Of a stretch of 22,289 bases of DNA, positions 1-7,138 are shown piece after piece. The position numbers and the translations under genes are program-made. Numbering within the stretch: position 1 is the first letter of the stretch; every line of letters begins with the position of its first letter. The notes below the pieces were generated by a model. That model saw only the letters and a program-made list of their open reading frames with translations. It searched no databases and was not told the DNA's origin. Location: the NCBI GenBank assembly GCA_910587805.1, contig CAJUNM010000022.1, forward strand, positions 7,452 through 29,740. Reading direction: 5' to 3'. The DNA comes from an uncultured Christensenellaceae bacterium (GTDB taxonomy: Bacteria; Bacillota; Clostridia; Christensenellales; Pumilibacteraceae).

Positions 1-183
1 ACTTTTCCGCGCATGCGGTTTCGGCACATTCCGTCGTGCATTTATCGCACGTCGGACATTTGTCCGCACATTCATGTACGGGCGGAGTATGTCCTTCGCA
101 CTTTTCCGCGCATGCGGTTTCGGCACATTCCGTCGTGCATTTATCGCACGTCGGGCATTTGTCCGCACATTCATGTACGGGCG
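1..183 (-). repeat. 99-bp tandem repeat encoding 33-residue Cys/His-rich units
   Basis: Positions 1-99 and 100-183 are two copies with a 99-bp period. Over the 84 bases they share I see one difference (a or g at the same point of the unit). The unit encodes 33 residues with spacing C-x3-C-x2-C-x2-C-x3-C-x4-C-x3-C-x2-H and begins VHECADKC. A diverged single copy lies near 910-1010 of the same gene (HVCGHKCEVCDLC). The array continues past the left edge, so copy number is unknown. Near-identity of DNA copies suggests recent duplication or ongoing slippage or recombination. Confidence 0.9.
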
Positions 184-3100
184 CAGGCTCGCCGTTTGTT
201 TTCCAAACCGCTTTGAGCGTAATCCCGTATGCCGGCGCAACGTAATCCGCACCCGCGTCGTATGTTTTTATGCCGTCGGTCCATCCGATGAGCGTGTGCC
301 CGTCTTTGACCGCTTCGCTCGCCGAAGGCAGAACGAACTTAGCGCCCGACGTTTTTTCGCCGTCGGCGAACGTAGCCGAATCGGACTTTATTCCGCCGTC
401 GAGATCGTACGAAACGTTATGTTTCGCGTCGGATTTCTCGCTCGCCCAAGTAAGCGCAAGCGTTTCGGACTTGAGCTTTATGCCCTTAAAGTTACTGCCG
501 AGTTCGCGCGTATCGACTACGGTTATCGCGATGATATTATCGCCCGCTTTCAGCTCCGCTTCGCATATAAAGTAATCTCGGAAAGCTTCCCAGCCCGCGG
601 CGTTTCTCGACATATCGGCATTGCTCGAAACGTTCAAGCCGTTTATGCACAGCCTGTACGCGTCGTCGAATACGAACTGCGTTGTCAGATCGCGCTCGCT
701 TACCGTTAAGTAAAGCTTGGCTTTGCCCGCTTTGTCGGCGTTTACGTTAAACGTTATGCTTGCGTTATAATTCATTGCGACGCCGCCGAGATAGCCGCGG
801 TTATTAACCGTGAGCGGACCTGTTTTGGCTTCGCCGTTTGCGATACACACGCCCGAACTCAACGCCGAATCGGTCACCGCATCGAAATCGAACACAACGC
901 CCTCGTCGTGTCCTTGACACTTATCGGCGCAAGAACGTTTATTGCAAGCCGCATCTCGGCAGAGATCGCATACTTCGCATTTATGCCCGCAAACGTGTGT
1001 CGGCACGGAAATCGCGCGTCCGTCTGCGGAGATAACTATACCCGCTATGTTCGCACCGATACCGCCGTTCTCGCTCACGATCTCAATAGTTACGGTATTG
1101 GGCTTTGCCGAAACGAGATTTATCTTGCAAAGACCCGTAGTGACAAAATCCGTCCAACCGTCCGCCCCCGACGGCATTGCCGCGGTCACGTTTATTCGTT
1201 CGCCGTTGACCGTGAGCTTATACGCGTCATCGAAGTTATACACTGTTTTGCGCTTGTTGGAAACGAGATACAGCACCGCCTCGCAGTCGGCGTCGACGTT
1301 CGCCTCGAATGTTACGTACGCGCCTTTATTGCCCGAAAGATTGCCGATATATCCGTTTTCGTAGCCCGTCGCAGTGAAAAATGCGGGAGAGCCTACCGAC
1401 ACGCCGTCGTTCAATGCGCCGCCGTCGCCGACGTTTATTTCCGTCTTTGTCCACTCGTCGTCGCCGAACGGCGAAGGCTTGCCCTTAAGCTCGAGCGCAG
1501 ACGTGCTGTCGAGACGTATACAGTCTATATTGTTGCCGCGGCTTTCGGAAATTTGCATTATCTGCACTGTGTTCAGTCCTTCCTCGAGCGCGATGTCGCC
1601 GAGACTGACGTCGCAGAACTTGACCCAACTCTCCTCGCCCTCGAAATCTATGCCCGCGCCGCGGCTTTCGATCATTTCGCCGTTGATAAACACGGTGATC
1701 GCGTCGAGAAGCGGCGCATACCTGTTGTTTTGGCTGACAGATATTATAAGCTCTGCGATCGCACTGCTCTCCGCATTGACGTAAAAAGTTATCGTTGCGC
1801 CTACGTTTGTGGAAATTCCGCCGATATACGCTTGCTCCGCGCCGGCTTCCTTCGCCACGTACGGCATACTGACGTTACCTTTTATCGTGCCTGCGCCAAG
1901 CTCGACCTTACCGTCCTCCGCCTCGAACGTGTACAGCTCGCGCGGCAGCGGCGGCGCCGGCGGCGGTGCGGGACGGTTATTTACCGCATACACCGCGCAC
2001 GGCGCGATTATCGCCGCGAGTACGGCGGCAAGCCCGACGGAACAAGCTACGATCGTGATGATCTTGTTCTTTTTAGACAAAGCCGCATAGCCGCGCCCTA
2101 TGTTTATGAAAAAGCCCTTGAATCCTTTTTCCTTTTGGTACGGGCACGGAGGTTTAACGTAAGTTCCGTCGCACTTTGCCACATACATTTTTTTGAACTG
2201 ACCCGAACCGAACACCGCGCCGAGTATTGCCATTACCGCGCATGCGACGAGCAAGCACACCGAAACAGCCTGAAGCGCAACGAGCGCGATTTTCCACCAC
2301 GGCGTTACGTCGCGGAATTGCGTATCTGCGGTTATATTGTTCATACCGTTGGAATGAAGCTGATTGTACAGTATTCTGTGGCACGCCTCGCGCACGGCGA
2401 GAGCGACGGTCGCATTGTTCTTATAGCCGTCCCAAGCCTTGTTGTTTCCGCCGTACATCCACAGATCCTGACCCGCGACCACAGCGCTCGCCATTGCGCG
2501 CGGATTGAACTCGTGATCGGATACTGCGGCGTCGGTGATGGTAATGCCCGTAAAGCCCCATTCCTTGCGCAATACGTCGGTCAAAAGCCCGCTGTGACCG
2601 CCCGACCAAATACAGCCGATACGGTTGTGCGAGGTCATTATACCGTTGGCTTTGCCCTCGATAACGCCAGCCTCGAACGCCTTGAGATAAATTTCGCGTA
2701 TGGTCTGTTCGTTAGCCCAGACCGTGCCGCCGTAACGGTTCTTTTCCTGATCGTTGAGCACGAGATGCTTTGCGAACACGATAACGCCGCGGCTTTGAAG
2801 TCCGCTCGTTTCCGCCGCGAACATCTTGCCCGAGATAAACCCGTCCTCGCTGTAATACTCGAAGTTACGCCCCGAAAACGCCGAGCGGTGTATACCTGCG
2901 CCCGGACCGTATACCGCGGTATAGCCCGCATGCAGCATTTCCATGCCGAACGCGTCGCCTATCTTTTTTACGAGCGGAAGATTCCACGTAGCCGCCAAAA
3001 CCTGTTGCGACGGAAAACACATATACGACTTAAGCCCCGGGCAAATGTCGCCCTTGATGCCCGCAGGTCCGTCGTTAGCCTTTATCTCTTTCGATCCGAT

Positions 3101-5344
3101 ATTAGATATTCCGGCTATGCGGCAATAGCCGTACGTGAGCAGCCAGCTCTGCTCCTCCCAAGTCATTTGATTGAGCAGATCGTCCCAGAGCGGATCGTCG
3201 AAGCTATATTCCATGAGGTTTATCAGCCACAGTCTGTTCTGCTTTTTATCTTCTTCTCTGCCCTCGTTGAGCTTGTCGAGACGGTCTTGCGACACGGTTA
3301 TTTTACCCGTAACGGGAAGCTTATCCGTAGGCTTTGCCGTGACTTCGTAACCGTACTGCATATCCTTTACCATCTCGGCGTTTACGCACGAAAGGCTCAC
3401 GCCCGCGGGATACGTTCCCGAGTAATCCTTGCGCGAAAGATACGTGATATGCTGATCGGCAGTGCCCGTGTAAACGTTTATATCCGCATTATCGAAGCGG
3501 TTGGTTATCTTAAAGCCTTTTGCGGTTTTGGAGTATTTAACGAAATCGTCGGCGTCCACACGTATAAGCTTTGCGAAATCGGCTTTTCCGTTGTAGTCCA
3601 TGCCGTGCGCGTCGGTGCAGCCCTTGCGCGCGAGAATGTTGTTGAGCGCATCGTGCGCATTAACGCCGACGGCAAGGTAATAGTCGCCCCGCTCGAGTAT
3701 GTACGTCTTTTTGCCGTAGCTGTCGTACGTTTTGAAATCCTCGCCCTTTACCGTGACGGTGAGCGTTTGGCTTTTTTTCGGCTGAATGACGTCGGTCTTG
3801 TCGAACCCTACAAGCTCGACAGCAGATTTTTCGATACCCGTATCGATATCGTACTCGGTGTATGGCTTTTGCAAATAAATTTGAAAGACCTCTTTACCCG
3901 CCAGATCGCCGTTGTTGGTTATCTTTACCGAGACTTCGTAGTCGTCGCCTTTCTGCTCGACCTTAAAATCACTGTACTTGAAATCGGTATACGTGAGTCC
4001 GTAACCGAACGGATAAGCCACCTCGTCGGTATACTTCCAACCCGAGTCGGCGTTTCCGGCGGTCACGCCCGCCGCGCTCGCCGCATTGCGGCTGCCGTAC
4101 ACGTCGGCGTTATACTTGCCGAGCACCGCGTCTTCGTACCGCGTTTCGTAATAGCGGTAACCCATGTATATGCCTTCCTGATAAACGACGTATCTGTCGT
4201 TCATCGTCATTTTGTTGTTTTCGGGCACGCCGCCTTTGCTCGCGAACTTCATATCGCCGAAGTTGGCGGTCACGGGCGAACTGTAATGATCGAACGCGAT
4301 CGTATCGGCAAGACGTCCGCTCGGCGCGATCGCGCCCGTGAGCACGTTCGCTATCTGCGCGTACGACGCGCTGCCGCCCATGCCTACCCATATGCACGCA
4401 TCGATGCCGAGGTCTTTTATGTGTTTCATTTGCAGCGGGCTTGCCGTGTTTATGAGCAGCACGACGCGCTTGACCTTGCCCGCTTCGCGGAGCGCAACGA
4501 GCCGCTTTATAACGTCGTTCTCGTCCGCCGAAAGATCCATATAGTTGTTGTCCAAGTTATTATCGGCGTAAATGCTCTTGCCGTAGTCGATGCTCGTATC
4601 GAAATTTGTGTCCCCGTCCTCGCTCGTGTAGCGGGTAACGGTCATGACAGCCGCGTCGCCGTATTCGGACACCGTATCGGTCACGTTGCCTATAGTCGAC
4701 GAATCGAGCGTGTTCCAAGGTATTTCGCGAATACGGTATTCCCAATAGTTATCGTCGCCGACGCGCTTTTTCGCTTCGTCGCCGACAACGTAGTAGCCGT
4801 AATTCGCTTTTAGGATATTGTACGCGTTCCAAAGCTTTGTATTGACCTCTACGCCTGCGTCTTCGAGCTTGCTGCGCACGGTATCCGTGGTATTGATACC
4901 GACGTATCCCGAGCCGCCGCCCGCAACGAGATATTTTTGCGTAGCCACGCCGAAAAGACTGACTTTGCTGCCCGCGCTTATGGGAAGCGCTTTCGAGCCG
5001 TCGCCGAGCTTGTTGTTCCAGAGCAAGACCGCGCCTTCCGATGCGGCTTGAGCGGAAACCTCGAGCGAATGAGCGCGCATAGCCTCGTTGTCGTAGCCCG
5101 AGCCGTCCTTGCTGTAAAAGTCGGTCGAGTAATACTCCTCTCCGTCGCCTACTATGTCTTGCGTTTGAATATTGAGTATGGTATTGAGATTTGCGGAGTA
5201 CTTATCCGCAAACGCGCCGCCGACGAACGCTATTATCGTGAGTATAACGAAAAAGCCCGCCGCAAGCCCCCATATAGCTTTGTCGAATATTTTTGTAAGC
5301 AATCTATGGCGTTGTTCGCCGTTTCTTTTACGCTTGTCGTTCAT
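1..5344 (-). CDS. Giant membrane-anchored family 3 glycoside hydrolase with CBM-like and Cys-rich repeat modules (GH3-1), 3' end outside window
   Basis: Surface GH3 (beta-glucosidase/xylosidase-like) of at least 1,781 residues. The start ATG lies in the end of the upstream 85-residue gene (17-bp overlap). Approximate order: cytosolic N-terminus; TM 24-46; GH3 alpha/beta sandwich 90-370; FnIII-like domain 440-555; GH3 TIM barrel 715-1010 with KHLVLNDQE, SGRNFEYYSEDGF and nucleophile Asp938 in GITITD; TM 1018-1043; basic loop of about 50 residues; TM 1093-1113; PAPPPAPPLP linker; three CBM6/35-like beta modules from about 1136; a Cys-rich unit near 1445-1478; a Listeria-Bacteroides repeat near 1638-1714; further Cys-rich units to the edge. 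The sandwich precedes the barrel, the permuted order known for Ruminococcus albus and Butyrivibrio GH3 enzymes. Catalytic and binding parts should both be extracellular, separated by a TM hairpin. Substrate unknown. The GH3 family is certain; the CBM assignment rests on fold-like features only. Confidence 0.92.
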   Translation of the reverse strand, partial: MNDKRKRNGEQRHRLLTKIFDKAIWGLAAGFFVILTIIAFVGGAFADKYSANLNTILNIQTQDIVGDGEEYYSTDFYSKDGSGYDNEAMRAHSLEVSAQAASEGAVLLWNNKLGDGSKALPISAGSKVSLFGVATQKYLVAGGGSGYVGINTTDTVRSKLEDAGVEVNTKLWNAYNILKANYGYYVVGDEAKKRVGDDNYWEYRIREIPWNTLDSSTIGNVTDTVSEYGDAAVMTVTRYTSEDGDTNFDTSIDYGKSIYADNNLDNNYMDLSADENDVIKRLVALREAGKVKRVVLLINTASPLQMKHIKDLGIDACIWVGMGGSASYAQIANVLTGAIAPSGRLADTIAFDHYSSPVTANFGDMKFASKGGVPENNKMTMNDRYVVYQEGIYMGYRYYETRYEDAVLGKYNADVYGSRNAASAAGVTAGNADSGWKYTDEVAYPFGYGLTYTDFKYSDFKVEQKGDDYEVSVKITNNGDLAGKEVFQIYLQKPYTEYDIDTGIEKSAVELVGFDKTDVIQPKKSQTLTVTVKGEDFKTYDSYGKKTYILERGDYYLAVGVNAHDALNNILARKGCTDAHGMDYNGKADFAKLIRVDADDFVKYSKTAKGFKITNRFDNADINVYTGTADQHITYLSRKDYSGTYPAGVSLSCVNAEMVKDMQYGYEVTAKPTDKLPVTGKITVSQDRLDKLNEGREEDKKQNRLWLINLMEYSFDDPLWDDLLNQMTWEEQSWLLTYGYCRIAGISNIGSKEIKANDGPAGIKGDICPGLKSYMCFPSQQVLAATWNLPLVKKIGDAFGMEMLHAGYTAVYGPGAGIHRSAFSGRNFEYYSEDGFISGKMFAAETSGLQSRGVIVFAKHLVLNDQEKNRYGGTVWANEQTIREIYLKAFEAGVIEGKANGIMTSHNRIGCIWSGGHSGLLTDVLRKEWGFTGITITDAAVSDHEFNPRAMASAVVAGQDLWMYGGNNKAWDGYKNNATVALAVREACHRILYNQLHSNGMNNITADTQFRDVTPWWKIALVALQAVSVCLLVACAVMAILGAVFGSGQFKKMYVAKCDGTYVKPPCPYQKEKGFKGFFINIGRGYAALSKKNKIITIVACSVGLAAVLAAIIAPCAVYAVNNRPAPPPAPPLPRELYTFEAEDGKVELGAGTIKGNVSMPYVAKEAGAEQAYIGGISTNVGATITFYVNAESSAIAELIISVSQNNRYAPLLDAITVFINGEMIESRGAGIDFEGEESWVKFCDVSLGDIALEEGLNTVQIMQISESRGNNIDCIRLDSTSALELKGKPSPFGDDEWTKTEINVGDGGALNDGVSVGSPAFFTATGYENGYIGNLSGNKGAYVTFEANVDADCEAVLYLVSNKRKTVYNFDDAYKLTVNGERINVTAAMPSGADGWTDFVTTGLCKINLVSAKPNTVTIEIVSENGGIGANIAGIVISADGRAISVPTHVCGHKCEVCDLCRDAACNKRSCADKCQGHDEGVVFDFDAVTDSALSSGVCIANGEAKTGPLTVNNRGYLGGVAMNYNASITFNVNADKAGKAKLYLTVSERDLTTQFVFDDAYRLCINGLNVSSNADMSRNAAGWEAFRDYFICEAELKAGDNIIAITVVDTRELGSNFKGIKLKSETLALTWASEKSDAKHNVSYDLDGGIKSDSATFADGEKTSGAKFVLPSASEAVKDGHTLIGWTDGIKTYDAGADYVAPAYGITLKAVWKTNGEPAPVHECADKCPTCDKCTTECAETACAEKCEGHTPPVHECADKCPTCDKCTTECAETACAEK

Positions 5345-5585
5345 TTGCTTTTCCCATTTTGATATTTACAATCATCAACGTGTAGCAAGCCGCGACCCCG
5401 AGCGCCGCCGCAATATCTATCACGAATATCAAGATCTGCCACCAAGTGCCGAACGGCGATGCCGAATGGCTTGTCTGCGCGGCGATCCTGTCGAGTATCA
5501 TCCACGATGCTACAAACGCGATAGTCAGATAAAACACGAGTATCGCGCACGCACCGCCGATTATGCCCCAGCGTATTTTCTTCAT
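5328..5585 (-). CDS. Small two-helix membrane protein, first gene of the GH3-1 operon
   Basis: An 85-residue protein starting MKKIRWGIIGG, with a strong ribosome binding site (AGAGGAGGC at 5589-5597, 3 nt before ATG). Two hydrophobic segments, about residues 6-30 and 49-74, are joined by a polar loop (AAQTSHSASPFGT), so both termini should be on the same side of the membrane. Its 3' end overlaps the GH3-1 start by 17 bp, implying translational coupling and roughly matched expression. The second helix, starting TWWQILIFVIDI, resembles the helix after the catalytic barrel in the two GH3 proteins (VWWKPLLACIDI and TPWWKIALVALQ). It may be a stand-alone copy of that membrane module, perhaps helping insert or oligomerise the enzyme; this is inference. 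I recognise no named family. Confidence 0.85.
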   Translation of the reverse strand: MKKIRWGIIGGACAILVFYLTIAFVASWMILDRIAAQTSHSASPFGTWWQILIFVIDIAAALGVAACYTLMIVNIKMGKANERQA

Positions 5586-5645
5586 AATGCCTCCTCTTTA
5601 AGTAAACCGGCCGCAGTATAAGCTGTCCGGCTCATTCTCGAGGCA

Positions 5646-5674
5646 AGTATAAATCATATAATAGCCGATGTCAA
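5646..5674 (-). promoter_or_regulatory. Sigma-A promoter of the 85-aa protein/GH3-1 operon
   Basis: The minus strand has -35 TTGACA (5669-5674), a 17-bp spacer and -10 TATACT (5646-5651), 61 bp upstream of the 85-residue gene. Predicted start of transcription is near 5639. A paired direct repeat sits 9 bp upstream of the -35 box. Confidence 0.88.
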
Positions 5675-5683
5675 TACCGTTTT

Positions 5684-5717
5684 CACATTCGTGAACTATT
5701 CCGACATATTCGTTGAC
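5684..5717 (-). promoter_or_regulatory. Paired 13-bp direct repeat, likely LytTR response-regulator operator (GH3-1 promoter)
   Basis: Read on the minus strand, GTCAACGAATATG (5717-5705) and GTTCACGAATGTG (5696-5684) are direct repeats 21 bp apart, two helical turns. The sequence aaaacggta (9 bp) separates the second copy from TTGACA. On the other strand the cores read TTCGTTGAC and TTCGTGAAC, resembling the published LytTR half-site pattern [TA][AC][CA]GTTN[AG][TG]. The same layout precedes the response-regulator gene at 7948-7981. A position next to the -35 box suits an activator. Confidence 0.75.
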
Positions 5718-5752
5718 CGTTTCGGGTCATCGGATACGAATCAACCCGAACG
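5718..5752 (-). other. Inverted repeat between kinase gene and GH3-1 operator
   Basis: CGTTCGGGT and ACCCGAAACG pair as 9 bp with one bulged base around a loop of about 16 nt. No T-run follows on either strand, so it is not a convincing terminator. It directly abuts the operator and could be a second regulatory site or a weak attenuator of read-through from the kinase gene. Confidence 0.35.
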
Positions 5753-5757
5753 CATTT

Positions 5758-5808
5758 TTACCGAACAAAGAACAGCCCGTTTATGATATGCTCAACCGAG
5801 GCGGACAT
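5758..5808 (-). other. Possible 16-codon peptide frame overlapping the 3' end of the kinase gene
   Basis: The minus-strand frame MSASVEHIINGLFFVR, then stop, overlaps the last codons of the histidine kinase in another frame. It resembles MPTSVEHITNACFYIAE encoded at 11996-12049: M, SVEHI, N and F are shared, and the V, E, H and F codons differ only at third positions. No good ribosome binding site is visible here. It could be a real peptide, a remnant of one, or a repeated DNA element, and the substitution pattern also fits the opposite strand. Low confidence as a gene. Confidence 0.22.
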
Positions 5809-7138
5809 CGGGCACGGGCAATAATACGCTCAAATTGAACAATCCGCCGCGCGCCGATATGTTCATATTGCCGCCGTATTTTTCCGCTATGAGCTTTATG
5901 CTCTTTACTCCGAACCCGTGCAGCGTCGGTTCGGATTTAGTCGTCTTTGGCAAACCCTTTACAAACTCGGGATCGACGGCGTAAGTATTATGCGCTTCGA
6001 TCGTGACGAAACTGCCCGACGAATATACCGACAAACCTATTATTCGGTTTTGTTCGTCGTCGATCTTCATGACCGCTTCGATCGCGTTGTCGAGCGCGTT
6101 ACCGAAAAGCGAATATATATCCGCTTCGCTCATAAACGCCACGGCATTGCCGTCGGCTACGCAAGTAAACGCGATCTTGTTTTTATTGCAACGCAGGTTT
6201 TTTTCGGTGAGCACCGTGTCGAGCGTCTCGTTTCCCGTTTTGACTACTATATCGTACACCGTAAGCGTGCGTTCTATTTCGGCGAGCGCCTCGCTCGGCA
6301 CGTGCGTGCCTTTGCCTATCTCGCGTATCTGATGTTTCATGTCGTGGCATTTGAGATTGAGCAGTTCCATATTTTCTTTGAACAGTTCGTACTGCTCTTT
6401 GTCTTGCTCCCAAAGTTTGCGCACGAACCCAAGCTCGGTCTCGAGCGCTTTTTGCCGTATCTGTCCGAACTGTACCGATAACAGCAACAAGCAGCAAAGA
6501 CAATTCGACGAGTATATTATTATCTCCGCGGCAACGTCCGCACCGTCGCTCAAGTATATATAGCCCGAATTCAACACTATATCCACGAGCAGTCCGACTG
6601 CGGTCAACAACAGCAAAAACCAGTTTTTGACCACTAGCCGCTCGCTCTTTTTTATGCGTTTTCCGAACACTACGAAAAACACGCCGTATACGGCGTAATA
6701 AAACAGCACGTATATAAGCGCGTAAATTATCTGCTCGTGAGTGAGATTTATTATATCTACGGGCGCGGTCGTGTACATACCGAATATCGGCGCGGAATTG
6801 CGCACAGCCGCTATGAGTACGAGGTTTGCAAGCTCGTACGCAAAATGCTGTACCGTATACGCCGCTATGCCGCAAAACAGCACGTTTATCCACGGCTCGT
6901 CATAGCACAGTTTCAGCGACGCTACGGTGACCGCGAACAGAAAAAAGAACATGAAACACGCGTACGGGAAATTATTTACGAATACGGGGAACGCCGCGCC
7001 GGCCGCGAGCGAAATAGCCAAATACCCGATAAACCGCCACACAAACCGCCGCTTCTTTTTCAGATAGCACGTACACAGGATTTCCGCAACGAGTATTTCC
7101 ACGACAAAAAGCATTTTGTTTAGGAAAATATTGCTCAT
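5792..7138 (-). CDS. GHKL-type (AgrC-like) sensor histidine kinase
   Basis: 448 residues. Residues 1-225 hold six or seven hydrophobic helices, a polytopic sensor domain with little extracellular loop. A short helical linker follows, then the dimerisation/phosphoacceptor box LKCHDMKHQI, where His265 is the likely phosphorylated residue of this HPK10-like family. The C-terminal ATPase has an N box (LFGNALDNAIEAV) and a G box (HGFGVKSIKLIAEKYGG). The ATG follows the stop of the response-regulator gene with no spacer (TAAATG), so the two are translationally coupled. The partner has a LytTR output domain, the AgrA/AgrC pairing. No AgrB-type peptide processor is present, so the signal may not be a cyclic peptide; an N-terminal polytopic domain fits a lipophilic, peptide or membrane signal. 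Likely targets are its own promoter and the GH3-1 promoter, from shared operators. Confidence 0.92.
   Translation of the reverse strand: MSNIFLNKMLFVVEILVAEILCTCYLKKKRRFVWRFIGYLAISLAAGAAFPVFVNNFPYACFMFFFLFAVTVASLKLCYDEPWINVLFCGIAAYTVQHFAYELANLVLIAAVRNSAPIFGMYTTAPVDIINLTHEQIIYALIYVLFYYAVYGVFFVVFGKRIKKSERLVVKNWFLLLLTAVGLLVDIVLNSGYIYLSDGADVAAEIIIYSSNCLCCLLLLSVQFGQIRQKALETELGFVRKLWEQDKEQYELFKENMELLNLKCHDMKHQIREIGKGTHVPSEALAEIERTLTVYDIVVKTGNETLDTVLTEKNLRCNKNKIAFTCVADGNAVAFMSEADIYSLFGNALDNAIEAVMKIDDEQNRIIGLSVYSSGSFVTIEAHNTYAVDPEFVKGLPKTTKSEPTLHGFGVKSIKLIAEKYGGNMNISARGGLFNLSVLLPVPDVRLG

Noticed and set aside
1..183. CRISPR-like array
   Set aside because: The 99-bp period has no spacer/repeat alternation, and the frame encodes a regular Cys-rich repeat continuous with GH3-1.
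908..4813. Plus-strand open frame of 1,301 codons
   Set aside because: It lies wholly opposite GH3-1, whose product has clear GH3 motifs. The plus-strand translation is rich in Arg, His and Tyr with no recognisable motif and no ribosome binding site.
5718..5752. Terminator between the kinase gene and GH3-1 operon
   Set aside because: The stem has a bulge and a long loop, and no T-run follows on the minus strand.
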